Origin: Clostridia bacterium
Lineage (GTDB): Bacteria; Bacillota; Clostridia; Christensenellales; Aristaeellaceae
Assembly: GCA_017470095.1 (NCBI GenBank)
Contig: JAFUFC010000173.1
Location: 1-60,477, forward strand
Direction: 5' to 3'
Length of the DNA: 60,477 nucleotides
In this document: in pieces, positions 26,904-35,379 of the stretch
How the letters are laid out: each line of letters opens with the position of its first letter
Numbering within the stretch: position 1 is the stretch's first letter
Notes under the pieces: model-generated
What the model was told of the DNA's origin: nothing
Seen by the model: the letters and a program-made list of their open reading frames with translations, nothing else
The model's database searches: none
Position numbers and translations under genes: made by a program

Positions 26904-27519
26904 TCTTTTCCCGCAGCCGGCGAATATGCACGTCTACCGTCCGGGCGTCGCCCATGTAGTCGTATTTCCACACCGTTTCCAGCATGGTTTCCCGGCTGAA
27001 CACCTTGCCCCGGTTGGTAATGAACAGCTGGAGCAGGTCAAATTCCTTGGCGGTCAGGCGGATTTCCTTGCCCCCTAAGGTAACCGACCGGTTCACAATA
27101 TTCACTTCCATATCGTGGACACGGATGACCTTCTTTTCTTCATTGGAGGTAGGCTGGGCGGCGCGGCGGAGCACCGTCTTGATCCGGGCCTTCACCTCCA
27201 GGATATTGAAGGGCTTGGTCATGTAATCGTCCGCGCCGTATTCCAGGCCCAGAATTTTATCCATGTCTTCGCCCTTGGCGGTCAGCATCAGGATGGGCAC
27301 ATTGCTGCTCTCCCGGATGCGCTGGCACACCTGAATGCCGTCCATCTTGGGCAGCATCACGTCCAGCAGCACCAAATCAACCGGCTGCTCAAAGAACACC
27401 TGCAGGGCCTCTTCGCCGTCCGCTGCGGTGAGAATTTCATATCCTTCCTGTTCCAGGGTATAACGCAGGCCCTTGACAATCAAAGGCTCGTCGTCCACCA
27501 ATAGAATGCGCTTCGCCAC
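26827..27519 (-). CDS. OmpR/PhoB-family response regulator
   Basis: 230 residues with GTG start at 27519 (GAGGAAGG upstream). The receiver domain has acidic pair DDE (10-12), phosphorylation Asp in LVLLDVMLPKMDG, and Lys in MTKPF. The winged-helix effector domain begins about residue 130 (RLTAKEFDLLQLFITNRGKVFSRETMLETVW, then RTVDVHIRRLREKIE). It precedes the kinase gene and would bind direct repeats near its targets. The WGVGYYF ending is typical of YycF/WalR-like and PhoP-like regulators; I cannot separate them from sequence alone. Confidence 0.88.
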   Translation of the reverse strand: MAKRILLVDDEPLIVKGLRYTLEQEGYEILTAADGEEALQVFFEQPVDLVLLDVMLPKMDGIQVCQRIRESSNVPILMLTAKGEDMDKILGLEYGADDYMTKPFNILEVKARIKTVLRRAAQPTSNEEKKVIRVHDMEVNIVNRSVTLGGKEIRLTAKEFDLLQLFITNRGKVFSRETMLETVWKYDYMGDARTVDVHIRRLREKIERNTAQPEFIFTKWGVGYYFTDKD

Positions 27520-27776
27520 TTTGTTTCATCCTTCCTCGTGATCGCAGGCCGCAACAAATTATACCGGCCCGGCTCCCTCTATTTTACACGCAAAGTGCAC
27601 CAAAAATCAAGTGAATTGCAATAATTTCTACATATTTTTTAAAGAAAAATTCAATTTAAAGGTAAAAAACGTAATACGGGCATGAAAAAAACTGGGTTTT
27701 GGTGGGCGGAAGGGAAGGAGGTCGAACCGTTGCTTCTATTTTTTACGGAAATTTTGCTCCGCGTTCCGAAAATGGA

Positions 27777-27805
27777 TTGACTTTCTCCAAAAGGTTTGCT
27801 ATAAT
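27777..27805 (+). promoter_or_regulatory. Promoter of the tRNA-Thr/tRNA-Pro operon
   Basis: TTGACT (27777-27782), 17-base spacer, TATAAT (27800-27805), 28 bases before the first tRNA. The rest of 27520-27833 holds a minus-strand TATAAT (27558-27563) that may serve the response-regulator gene and nothing else recognisable. Confidence 0.85.
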
Positions 27806-27833
27806 ATTTCCCGCTGACAGAAGATGTCGATGC

Positions 27834-27909
27834 GCCGATATAGCTCAGTTGGTAGAGCGGCTGATTCGTAATCATCAGGTCAAGGGTTCGAGTCCCTTTA
27901 TCGGCTCCA
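27834..27909 (+). tRNA. tRNA-Thr (anticodon CGT)
   Basis: 76 bases. Acceptor stem GCCGATA / TATCGGC, D-arm AGCTCAGTTGGTAGAGC, anticodon stem CTGAT / ATCAG with loop TTCGTAA, T-arm GGGTTCGAGTCCC, and encoded CCA. Confidence 0.95.
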
Positions 27910-27915
27910 TTTTCT

Positions 27916-27992
27916 CGAGGTGTAGCGCAGTTTGGTAGCGCGTTTGGTTCGGGACCAAAAGGTCGTGGGTTCAAATCCCGCCACCTCGACCA
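27916..27992 (+). tRNA. tRNA-Pro (anticodon CGG)
   Basis: 77 bases. Acceptor CGAGGTG / CACCTCG, anticodon stem TTTGG / CCAAA with loop TTCGGGA, T-arm GTGGGTTCAAATCCCGC, and encoded CCA. Six bases separate it from tRNA-Thr. Confidence 0.95.
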
Positions 27993-28001
27993 AATAAAAA
28001 G

Positions 28002-28044
28002 GCTCGGAGCTATGGGGAAAACCCTGATGGCTCCGAGCTTTTTT
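28002..28044 (+). terminator. Terminator of the tRNA operon
   Basis: Perfect 9-bp stem GCTCGGAGC / GCTCCGAGC followed by TTTTTT. Confidence 0.88.
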
Positions 28045-28172
28045 CATGCCTGGGCGCTGCGCCGTGAGGCGGCTGCTGGCCCGCGTCCGCCGTTTTCTTA
28101 CGGGCCGTCTGGGGTTCATTCATGGTATTGTACCGCAAGCAGCCTGCCGGCAGTTCCTTTTTCTATTTGATT

Positions 28173-29501
28173 TTACATGACGGATCGATTTCTCACCGCC
28201 AGGAAATAATAAGCCGTTTCGAAGAAAAACATGCACAGCCATCCGATCATGCAGGCGTAGGCTTCGCCCACGATGCCCATCTGGGGCACCAGGAGGTAAA
28301 CGCATGCGGTGCGAATACTGATTTGGATGACGGTGGCGATCAGCACGATCTTCATCCGCCCCAGCCCTCGTAAAAAGCCCTGCATGGCATTGTTGACGCA
28401 GGGCATGATGAAAAACCATGCTTTCACGCTCAGGTATCCCGCGCCCATAGCGATCATCTCCGTGCTGCCGTCCGGGGTCAGCAGGGCCACGACCGGCCGC
28501 TTCAGCAGCAGCGTGGCGGCGCAAATGAAGGGGAAATATAGGAGGGCGATCATCAGCCCTTTTTTCAGCGTTTCCTTTACTCGCTCCCGGCTGCCTGCGC
28601 CCCGGTTCTGGGCGGCGCAGGTCATGATGCCGCTGCCCATGCTCTGGGCCGGGATGCAGGCGAAATCGTCCACTCGGCATACCGCGTTGAACGCTCCTAT
28701 GGCCACCACGCCCTGCACGTTGATCACGCTTTGGATCAGCACCTTGCCCACCGGCTGGGCCGCTTGCTGCAGGGCGGTCAGGGCGCCGGTTTTGGCCGTG
28801 TCCTTCAGCAGTTCCCGGTCCACGAGCCATTCGCCCTTCCTCAATTGCAACTGCGGCACCCTGCGGCAGATGTACCAGACGCAGCAGAGCACCGACACCC
28901 CTTCGGAGATCGCAGTGGCCAGCCCGGCTCCCCGCACCCCCAGCCCCAGCGCGACGACCAACGCCAGATCCAGCGTCACATTCAGCGCGCAGGAAATGCC
29001 CAAAAACTTGACCGGCGTTTTGGAATCGCCGATGGCCCGCATGGAGGAAGACAGAATGTTGTATTGGAACGTGAACAGGAAGCCCACAAAGATGATCCGC
29101 AGGTACGACAGGGCCATGGAAAACGCAGCTTCTGGCACGTGAATCCAGCGCAGGATGCGCTCGGACAAAAGCAGCCCTACCAGAAAAACGATCAGCGAAA
29201 ACACGGTGCTGAACAGGACGGTGGTGGAAAATTCCTTTTTCAGCCGCGCATAATCCTTGGCGCCATAAAATTTGCTCATCAGCACCGACGCGCCGATGCC
29301 GATGCCGGAAGCCCCCAGGATCATGATGGTCATGATGGGATTGGCGGTGCTCACGGCAGCCAGGGCGTCTTCGCCCAGGTATTTGCCGATGATCATGGAA
29401 TCCACGGCGTTGTAGGTCAGTTGAAGCATGTTGCCCAGAACCATGGGGATAGCATAGCGCAGCAAATGGCAGCTGATGCTGCCCTGGGTCATATCCTGCA
29501 T
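28173..29501 (-). CDS. MATE-family multidrug/sodium antiporter
   Basis: 442 residues from the ATG at 29501 (GAGGTG upstream). Twelve hydrophobic segments in two MATE halves. The first contains LLRYAIPMVLGNMLQLTYNAVDSMIIGKYLGEDALAAVSTANPI, a classic MATE start. Middle segments include IQSVINVQGVVAIGAFNAVCRVDDFACIPAQSMGSGI. It would export drugs or metabolites in exchange for Na+ or H+. No regulator is adjacent, and the substrate cannot be predicted. Confidence 0.85.
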   Translation of the reverse strand: MQDMTQGSISCHLLRYAIPMVLGNMLQLTYNAVDSMIIGKYLGEDALAAVSTANPIMTIMILGASGIGIGASVLMSKFYGAKDYARLKKEFSTTVLFSTVFSLIVFLVGLLLSERILRWIHVPEAAFSMALSYLRIIFVGFLFTFQYNILSSSMRAIGDSKTPVKFLGISCALNVTLDLALVVALGLGVRGAGLATAISEGVSVLCCVWYICRRVPQLQLRKGEWLVDRELLKDTAKTGALTALQQAAQPVGKVLIQSVINVQGVVAIGAFNAVCRVDDFACIPAQSMGSGIMTCAAQNRGAGSRERVKETLKKGLMIALLYFPFICAATLLLKRPVVALLTPDGSTEMIAMGAGYLSVKAWFFIMPCVNNAMQGFLRGLGRMKIVLIATVIQISIRTACVYLLVPQMGIVGEAYACMIGWLCMFFFETAYYFLAVRNRSVM

Positions 29502-29590
29502 AACGTCACCTCGGGGGAGAAAATGATTCGGAAAAAAGAACAAGGAAGCGGTTCGTGAGCTGGTTTTTGGCGCTGCGCGAACCGGAAAGA

Positions 29591-29619
29591 TTGACAGGAG
29601 CGGTGGAATTTGCTATCAT
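29591..29619 (+). promoter_or_regulatory. Promoter of the PRTase-like gene
   Basis: TTGACA (29591-29596), 17-base spacer, TATCAT (29614-29619), 42 bases before the ATG. Confidence 0.75.
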
Positions 29620-29661
29620 GGAACCAGCGAAAAAATGCATCGGTGAAGGAGGAATGTTTCC

Positions 29662-30303
29662 ATGCCTATTCAGCTGATTGAATATCCCGTTTCCACGTCC
29701 AACTTGCGCCTGCGTGTGGCCCGGGGCCATTTTGCCACCAGCCACAGCCACATCAATTATTATATCGATCTGACCATGACCAAGCACCGCCTGTCCGAAG
29801 CTCGGGAGGCGGCCATCGAATTGGCGGCCACTTTCCGGCCCTCTACCATCATCGATACCATCCTGTGCCTGGATGGCACGGAGGTGGTGGGCGCATGCAT
29901 GGCCAGCGAATTGACCAAGGCCGGCTTTTCCAATATGAACGCCCATCGCACCATCTATGTGGTGACCCCAGAGCATACTTCCGGAAGCCAGCTGATTTTC
30001 CGGGATAATTCCGCGCCTATGATCGTAGGCAAGCACGTGCTGGTACTGGCCGCGTCGGTGACCACTGGCTACACCGCCCAGGCGGCCATTGAGGCCATCC
30101 GCTATTATAACGGCACCCCCGTGGGTGTGTGCGCCATTTTCACTTGCGTGGAAGAGTGCGAGGGATTCAAAATCAAATCCATTTTCAACACCCAAAATGT
30201 GCTGGATGACTATTGCTCCACCAGCAGCCACGATTGTCCCTTGTGCAAGGCCGGGCAGCGGCTGGACGCCATGGTCAACGCCTATGGCATCTCCAGCTTT
30301 TGA
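29662..30303 (+). CDS. Orotate phosphoribosyltransferase-like PRTase
   Basis: 213 residues with GGAGGA before the ATG. A type I phosphoribosyltransferase fold is suggested by the hydrophobic strand plus loop VLVLAASVTTGYTAQAAIEAI at about 118-138, corresponding to the PRPP-binding motif, although the usual two acidic residues are replaced by Ala-Ser. Such proteins are often annotated as orotate PRTase, but the altered PRPP motif and the C-terminal Cys pair (HDCPLC) suggest a different substrate or a regulatory role. It is a single gene, not beside other pyr genes. Confidence 0.6.
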   Translation: MPIQLIEYPVSTSNLRLRVARGHFATSHSHINYYIDLTMTKHRLSEAREAAIELAATFRPSTIIDTILCLDGTEVVGACMASELTKAGFSNMNAHRTIYVVTPEHTSGSQLIFRDNSAPMIVGKHVLVLAASVTTGYTAQAAIEAIRYYNGTPVGVCAIFTCVEECEGFKIKSIFNTQNVLDDYCSTSSHDCPLCKAGQRLDAMVNAYGISSF

Positions 30304-30309
30304 TGGCGA

Positions 30310-30498
30310 TTATTCCTGGGGAACGAATGCGTTCTGTTCGGCATCGTAACGATACCCGGCTTGGCTTAGCGCCGAAAGAATGGCCTGCTTGTCCGCGTCC
30401 ATGTCATCGCATAGCGCGTCCAGGGACGGGTAAAAATCCCGCAGCTTCATGTTGATTACGCTCAGCAGCATCAAAGGGTCTTGGGGCAGTGTGTTCAT
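30310..30498 (-). CDS. DUF4250 family small protein
   Basis: 62 residues from the ATG at 30498 (GGAGGAT upstream). LPQDPLMLLSVINMKLRDFYPSLDALC matches the highly conserved DUF4250 start found across Clostridia. Function unknown. It is convergent with the PRTase-like gene, the stop codons being seven bases apart. Confidence 0.82.
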   Translation of the reverse strand: MNTLPQDPLMLLSVINMKLRDFYPSLDALCDDMDADKQAILSALSQAGYRYDAEQNAFVPQE

Positions 30499-30573
30499 AT
30501 CTTTATCCTCCGTTCCGTTTCTTGCGGCTTCAGTATAGCGAAAAGGCGGGTATAATGCAAGCCGTTTTCGCAG

Positions 30574-30601
30574 AAAAAAATCCCCGTGCCACGGCACGGG
30601 G
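30574..30601 (-). terminator. Terminator of the galacturonide importer operon
   Basis: Perfect 9-bp stem CCCCGTGCC / GGCACGGGG with T7 on the minus strand, 21 bases after the permease stop. Confidence 0.88.
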
Positions 30602-30621
30602 ATTTCGTTTTTTCAGGCGTT

Positions 30622-31536
30622 TTATTCCTTCACAGCGCCAATGTTGATGCCCTTCACGAAGTACTTTTGCAGGAAAGGATACAGGATCATGAACGGCAGG
30701 ATGGCGGTGATGACGCAGGCGTTGCGGATGGTGTTTTCCGTCGCGCCGCCCACGGCCTCGGGCAGGTCGGAGGACTGCATCATGTCGCGCAGCTTCATCT
30801 GGAAGTTGTACAGGTTCCGGTTGGTGATGTAGAGCTTGAAGTTGGTGTAGTCGTTCCAGTAGGCCACGGCAAACATCAGGCCGATGGAGGCCAGCGCCGC
30901 CTTCGACAGGGGCAGGGCGATGCGCCAGAAGGTGCCCATGGGGGAGCAGCCATCCAGATCAGCGCTCTCGAACAGAGACTTGGGAATGCCCTCGAAGAAG
31001 TTGCGCATCAGCACCAGGTTATACACGTTGATGGCGGGCAGCAGGATGGGACCCAGGGGGTTATCCGTCAGGCCGATGGCCCGCATGACCAGGTAGCTGG
31101 GGATCATGCCGCCGGAAAAGATCATGGTGACCAGCAGCATATTGGCGAACAGGTTCCGGAAGGGCATATCCCACTGAATGAGCACGTAAGCGCCCATGGT
31201 GGACAAAAGCAGGCCCAGGAAAGTGCCTGCCACGGTGGTGTACACGCTCACCCACAGGGGCCGCAGCAGGGATTGGTTGGTGAAGATCGAGATATAGCCG
31301 TCCAGGCCGAATTTGGAGGGCAGCAGCTTCAGGCCGTAGCCGGTGGTCAGGTCCAAAGAGTCGATGAGCACCTTCCAGATGGGCACCAGAATGATCAAGC
31401 ACACCAGCACGAAAATGAGGCCGTTGATCAGGTTGAACACCGTGAACTGGGACTTGGGCTTGTTCAGGTGGGGCGGCGGGGCCACTTTGACCCCGGCGGG
31501 GGTGATATATTCGATTTCTTTATTCTTCTTGAACAT
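30622..31536 (-). CDS. Sugar ABC transporter permease, YtcP/LplC type (pectin locus)
   Basis: 304 residues. After a cytoplasmic N-terminus come six membrane segments beginning FNLINGLIFVLVCLIILVPIWKVLIDSL. Family marks are GLKLLPSKFGLDGYISIF, the ATPase-contact loop PKSLFESADLDGCSPMGTFWRIALPLSKAAL and the end FLQKYFVKGINIGAVKE. It is the third gene of an SBP-permease-permease operon, 16 bases after its partner, with GGGAGGGGG upstream. No ATPase gene is adjacent. Context predicts import of oligogalacturonides or rhamnogalacturonan fragments. Confidence 0.82.
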   Translation of the reverse strand: MFKKNKEIEYITPAGVKVAPPPHLNKPKSQFTVFNLINGLIFVLVCLIILVPIWKVLIDSLDLTTGYGLKLLPSKFGLDGYISIFTNQSLLRPLWVSVYTTVAGTFLGLLLSTMGAYVLIQWDMPFRNLFANMLLVTMIFSGGMIPSYLVMRAIGLTDNPLGPILLPAINVYNLVLMRNFFEGIPKSLFESADLDGCSPMGTFWRIALPLSKAALASIGLMFAVAYWNDYTNFKLYITNRNLYNFQMKLRDMMQSSDLPEAVGGATENTIRNACVITAILPFMILYPFLQKYFVKGINIGAVKE

Positions 31537-31552
31537 ATTTCTTCCCCCTCCC

Positions 31553-32500
31553 TTACATAATGCCGCGGCCGCGGACCTTCTTGGACGCGAAGTTGCACAT
31601 GATCATCAGGGCCAGGCCCACCAGGGAGCGGAACAAACCGATGGCGGTGGTGTAGCCATAGTCGGCGGAGGCGCCGCTGTTGAAGGTCTGGTAGTACACA
31701 TAGGTCTGCAAAACGTTGGTCGCCCGGCGGACGGAGTCATTCTGCAAAACGAACACGCTCTCGAACAGGTTCATGATCTTGGCCAGGTTCAAAATCAGCA
31801 CGGTGATGATGGTGTTGGCCAAGGCGGGGAAGGTGACGTAGCACATCTTCTTCCACCGGCCCGCGCCGTCCATGCTGGCGGCTTCATACAGGCCGGGGTC
31901 AATGCCGGTCAGGGTGGCCATGAAGATGATGGTCTGCCAGCCGGTTTCACGCCACACGTTGATGATGTAGTACCACACGCGCCACCAGCCTTTGTCGGCC
32001 AGGTAGTAGATGCCCTTATCGATCACGCCCATCTGGATCAGCAGCTGGTTGATCAGACCGCTTTCGGAGGGAGCCAGCAGCAGGCTGAACACGGACGCCG
32101 TAACCACCCAGGACATGAAGTGGGGCAGGTAGATGATGGTCTGGCTCAATTTCTTGAATTTCAGGGAAATCATTTCGTTGAGCAGAAGCGAAATCACCAC
32201 GGCCAGGCCGGTGTTGAGCAGAAGCTTGATCACGGAGAACACGATGGTGTTCCAGAAGGAGACGGAGAACTGGCTCTGCTTGAACAGCTTTTCAAAGTTG
32301 GCCAGGCCCACCCACTTGGGATCGCCGATGATCTTCCAGGAATAGAAGGAATACCGGATGCCGAACATGGGCGCGTAATGGAAGACGATGACGAACAAGA
32401 GCACGGGGATGAACATGAGGTAGAATCCCCAGTACTTCGCCATGCGCTGGCCCAGCGGCTTTTTCTTGACCTGGGGCGTAGGTTTGGTAAGCGTGGACAT
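31553..32500 (-). CDS. Sugar ABC transporter permease, LplB type (pectin locus)
   Basis: 315 residues. The N-terminus KYWGFYLMFIPVLLFVIVFHYAPMFGIRYSFYSWK has the LplB signature, and the coupling loop is LYEAASMDGAGRWKKMCYVTFPALANTI. It pairs with 30622-31536 and is distinct in sequence from the sucrose permease at 16789, so the two importers are not recent duplicates. RBS AGAAGGGGG. It lies 117 bases after the SBP gene. Confidence 0.82.
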   Translation of the reverse strand: MSTLTKPTPQVKKKPLGQRMAKYWGFYLMFIPVLLFVIVFHYAPMFGIRYSFYSWKIIGDPKWVGLANFEKLFKQSQFSVSFWNTIVFSVIKLLLNTGLAVVISLLLNEMISLKFKKLSQTIIYLPHFMSWVVTASVFSLLLAPSESGLINQLLIQMGVIDKGIYYLADKGWWRVWYYIINVWRETGWQTIIFMATLTGIDPGLYEAASMDGAGRWKKMCYVTFPALANTIITVLILNLAKIMNLFESVFVLQNDSVRRATNVLQTYVYYQTFNSGASADYGYTTAIGLFRSLVGLALMIMCNFASKKVRGRGIM

Positions 32501-32617
32501 AGGGAACCCCCTTCTGACGGTGGATTATTTTGTGATCTCACGCGGTTTTGCATGAGAAGGGGACGACGGCTCGCCGCCGCCGCCCCCGCATGGATTTTAG
32601 TCGATAAAGTGGGTCAA

Positions 32618-34105
32618 TTAGTTCAGCGCGTTCAGGCTTTCCACGATGGCGTCGGACATTTCCTGGCCGCCCTCGTCCACGAACTGCTGCATGCCCTGCT
32701 CGACGGAGATGTTGCCCAGAGCAATGTCGGCGATGATCTGGCTCTTGATCTGGGTCAGGTCGCCGTTGAATTCGCTCATTTCGCTGGTGGCAGGCACAAT
32801 GGAGGCCAGGCGGCTGTTCTCGTTGAACAGTTCAGCGGCAGCCTTGGCTTCGGGCTTCACGCTGTCTGCCTTGGGATCATAGTAGCCTTCCGCGAAGGAA
32901 GCCAGGCTCAGCATGGGATCGATATGGTTCTTGGTGTACAGGGTGCCGGCCTTTTCCAGGTTCTCCAGCATATGGAACTGGCCTTCTTCGTAGGTCTTTT
33001 CCTTTTCGGTGCCAGCCAGCACGGTGCCGGCAGATTTGCTCCAGTGCACGCCCTCTACGCCGTAGGTCCACAGCATCTGGGTGTCGCCGCCGTCCAGCAT
33101 GGTATCGATGAAAGCATCGAACACTTTCTGGGGATCGGCGCACTTATTGGTGATGCACCATACGGGGGGAACGCGGTCATAATACTGGGGCAGGCCTTCC
33201 AGGGGCTTGAGGGCAACCAGCGTGCCGTCCAGGTTGTTGGCTTCCAGGTTGGTCTTCAGGTTGGTGGCCCAGGTGCCGGCCCAGTAGGTGAACACGCCGA
33301 ACTTATCGTCGTAGAACTTGTTGCGGGCGTCGGAGGTCTTGTTGGTCAGGGTTTCCTTGTCGATGAGGCCGGCGGCAACCGCATCCTGGATGCGCTGCAG
33401 AGCGGCCTTCATGCTGTCCTGCGTGAAACCGTCCACCCAAGTGCCGTCCTCCAGTTGTACGAAGAAGGGATAGGCATCCTGGTAGAATTCGGGCAGGTAG
33501 TTCACGAAGGGCGCTTCGTTGCCCACGAAACCGGCGGCGGACACGGCGTAGGTGCCGAACTTCTGGACGAAGGCTTCGCACATCTTGATGTAATCTTCAT
33601 AAGTGGTGGGAGTTTCCATTTCGACGGCATCCAGCCAAGCTTTCTTTACATAGGTGACGCAGCCGTTGCCGCGGGTGGGAGCAAAGCCGTAGAGCTTGCC
33701 GTCAATCTTCAGGCCTTCGATAACGGAATCGCCGTTGAAGCGGCCGGAATTCTTGGTCTGGCTGTTCTCCCAGGCTTCGGTCATATCCCACAGGGCGCCG
33801 GCGGCGGCGTAATCGGCATAATAGGTGGAAGACAGGATCAGCACGTCGGGCCAATCGCCGGAAGCCATGCGCTGCTGCATGACATCGTAATAAGCGCTGT
33901 GGTCAGGCTGGATGATTTCGAGGTCATAACCGGGATGCAGTTCTTCCCAGCGGGCTTCGAACGCATCGCGGCCATTGTTCTGATCGACCACGGTGGTGTC
34001 TACCATCATGGTGATCTTGACGGTGTCGGTGCTCTCAGCGAAAGCGCCGGCCATGCAGGGCAGTGCCATAGCCAGGCACAGCACAACAGCAAGCAGTTTC
34101 TTCAT
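32618..34105 (-). CDS. Extracellular sugar-binding protein (pectin locus)
   Basis: 495 residues from the ATG at 34105 (AAGGAGAGG upstream). Signal peptide MKKLLAVVLCLAMALPCMAGAFA followed by ESTDTVKITMMVDTTVVDQN, without a lipobox. Family 1 SBP features include DVLILSSTYYADYAAAGALWDMTE and KLYGFAPTRGNGCVTYVKKAWLDAVEMETPTTYEDYIKMCEAF. It is the first gene of the importer operon and lies next to kduD, kduI and GH28/GH105, so the ligand is probably a galacturonide oligosaccharide. Confidence 0.8.
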   Translation of the reverse strand: MKKLLAVVLCLAMALPCMAGAFAESTDTVKITMMVDTTVVDQNNGRDAFEARWEELHPGYDLEIIQPDHSAYYDVMQQRMASGDWPDVLILSSTYYADYAAAGALWDMTEAWENSQTKNSGRFNGDSVIEGLKIDGKLYGFAPTRGNGCVTYVKKAWLDAVEMETPTTYEDYIKMCEAFVQKFGTYAVSAAGFVGNEAPFVNYLPEFYQDAYPFFVQLEDGTWVDGFTQDSMKAALQRIQDAVAAGLIDKETLTNKTSDARNKFYDDKFGVFTYWAGTWATNLKTNLEANNLDGTLVALKPLEGLPQYYDRVPPVWCITNKCADPQKVFDAFIDTMLDGGDTQMLWTYGVEGVHWSKSAGTVLAGTEKEKTYEEGQFHMLENLEKAGTLYTKNHIDPMLSLASFAEGYYDPKADSVKPEAKAAAELFNENSRLASIVPATSEMSEFNGDLTQIKSQIIADIALGNISVEQGMQQFVDEGGQEMSDAIVESLNALN

Positions 34106-34181
34106 ACTACAGGTCCTCTCCTTATTCATTTTCCCGGCCTTCCCCGGGTATGAGGGCATCCACCCTTTGGTGCGGTATACG

Positions 34182-34199
34182 TGCGTTTCACGCTACGCA
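34182..34199. promoter_or_regulatory. Inverted repeat near the importer transcription start
   Basis: TGCGT-N8-ACGCA lies just downstream of the -10 at 34202-34207, where an operator could act. No dedicated regulator gene is in the locus. Confidence 0.3.
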
Positions 34200-34201
34200 T
34201 C

Positions 34202-34231
34202 ATTATAACAGATGGGGCACAAATGTGTCAA
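34202..34231 (-). promoter_or_regulatory. Promoter of the galacturonide importer operon
   Basis: Minus-strand TTGACA (34226-34231), 18-base spacer, TATAAT (34202-34207), about 97 bases before the SBP start. Confidence 0.78.
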
Positions 34232-34359
34232 TGAAAAAATGCAAAATTTGGAAGGATTCGTATATAAACAGACAAAAAGAGACGGAAAGACGATTCGGCT
34301 GAAGCGATCAGCCCGAATAGCAACGACTGCCCCAACGGCGGCTTTCTCGGAAGGAGCGC

Positions 34360-34404
34360 GGGGGGACCCTCTCTTTGGTTTCCAAAGAGAGGGTCCCCCC
34401 GCCT
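34360..34404. repeat. Long intergenic hairpin (copy B of a recurring hairpin family)
   Basis: GGGGGGACCCTCTCTTTGG pairs perfectly with CCAAAGAGAGGGTCCCCCC and is followed on the plus strand by GCCTTTTTTT. It lies between the SBP promoter and the kduD stop. Flanking CGGCTTTCTCGGAAGGAGCG resembles 5368-5385 and 25305-25320. On the minus strand it can fold after kduD but lacks a T run. Confidence 0.6.
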
Positions 34405-34422
34405 TTTTTTATTGTTCTTTCC

Positions 34423-35220
34423 TCAGGGCTGCTTGCCGATGTAGGCCAGGATGCCGCCGTCCACATACAGGATGTGGCCGTTGACGAAGTTGCTGGCGTC
34501 GGAAGCCAGGAACACCGCCGGGCCTTGCAGATCCTCCGGGTTGCCCCAGCGAGCCGCGGGGGTTTTGGACACGATGAACTGGTCGAAGGGATGGCGGCTG
34601 CCGTCAGCCTGGCGCTCCCGCAGGGGGGCGGTTTGGGGCGTGGCGATATAGCCCGGACCGATGCCGTTGCACTGAATGTTGTATTCGCCGTATTCGGAGC
34701 AGATGTTCCTTGTCAGCATTTTCAGGCCGCCCTTGGCCGCGGCGTAAGCCGATACGGTTTCCCGGCCCAGTTCGCTCATCATGGAGCAGATGTTGATGAT
34801 CTTGCCGTGGCCTTTCTTGATCATGGCGGGAATGACGGCTTTGGCGCAGATGAAGGGGGCGTTCAAGTCGACATCGATCACCTTGCGGAATTCGGCGGCG
34901 CTCATTTCAATCATGGGGATGCGGCGGATGATGCCGGCGTTGTTGACCAGGATGTCAATGACGCCCACTTCTTCCTCAATTTTCTTCACCAGCGCCTGCA
35001 CCGCTTCTTCGTCCGTCACGTCACACACGTAGCCGTGGGCCTGGATGCCCTTTTCTTCGTAAGCGGCCAGGCCCTTGTTGACCAGGTCCTGGTTGATGTC
35101 GTTAAATACGATGGTGGCGCCTGCGGCGGCGTAAGCTTGCGCGATGGCGAAGCCGATGCCGTAGCTTGCGCCGGTGATCCAGGCGATTTTGCCTTCCAGG
35201 GAAAAAGCTTTCATGTCCAT
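34423..35220 (-). CDS. kduD: 2-dehydro-3-deoxy-D-gluconate 5-dehydrogenase (SDR)
   Basis: 265 residues. A classical short-chain dehydrogenase with NAD(P) motif TGASYGIG (about 17-24), NNAG (about 91-94), catalytic Ser in ICSM and Tyr/Lys in YAAAK. Next to kduI it should reduce 2,5-diketo-3-deoxygluconate to KDG in the unsaturated-galacturonate branch. The same SDR group also includes gluconate 5-dehydrogenases; context decides. RBS AAAGGAGG lies upstream of the ATG, and an alternative ATG is two codons in. It is the last gene of the catabolic minus-strand run. Confidence 0.8.
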   Translation of the reverse strand: MDMKAFSLEGKIAWITGASYGIGFAIAQAYAAAGATIVFNDINQDLVNKGLAAYEEKGIQAHGYVCDVTDEEAVQALVKKIEEEVGVIDILVNNAGIIRRIPMIEMSAAEFRKVIDVDLNAPFICAKAVIPAMIKKGHGKIINICSMMSELGRETVSAYAAAKGGLKMLTRNICSEYGEYNIQCNGIGPGYIATPQTAPLRERQADGSRHPFDQFIVSKTPAARWGNPEDLQGPAVFLASDASNFVNGHILYVDGGILAYIGKQP

Positions 35221-35379
35221 GAGAATATTCCTCCTTTTGTTGGTGCTTTGATGGGGAATGGGCGGATGAAATCCGCGTCAGATGGGCGAAAACCGGGGAC
35301 GCGCCCAAGGGGGGAAAGGCCCCTTCAGTTTCATTTCCAGAGGACGGACACGCTTTTCGCCCCTCTGCCTGGCTGACGT

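Noticed and set aside
31343-34153. 936-codon plus-strand open frame
   Set aside because: It is the antisense shadow of the pectin-locus permease and binding-protein genes; His/Gly/Gln-rich translation, no ribosome site and no family resemblance.
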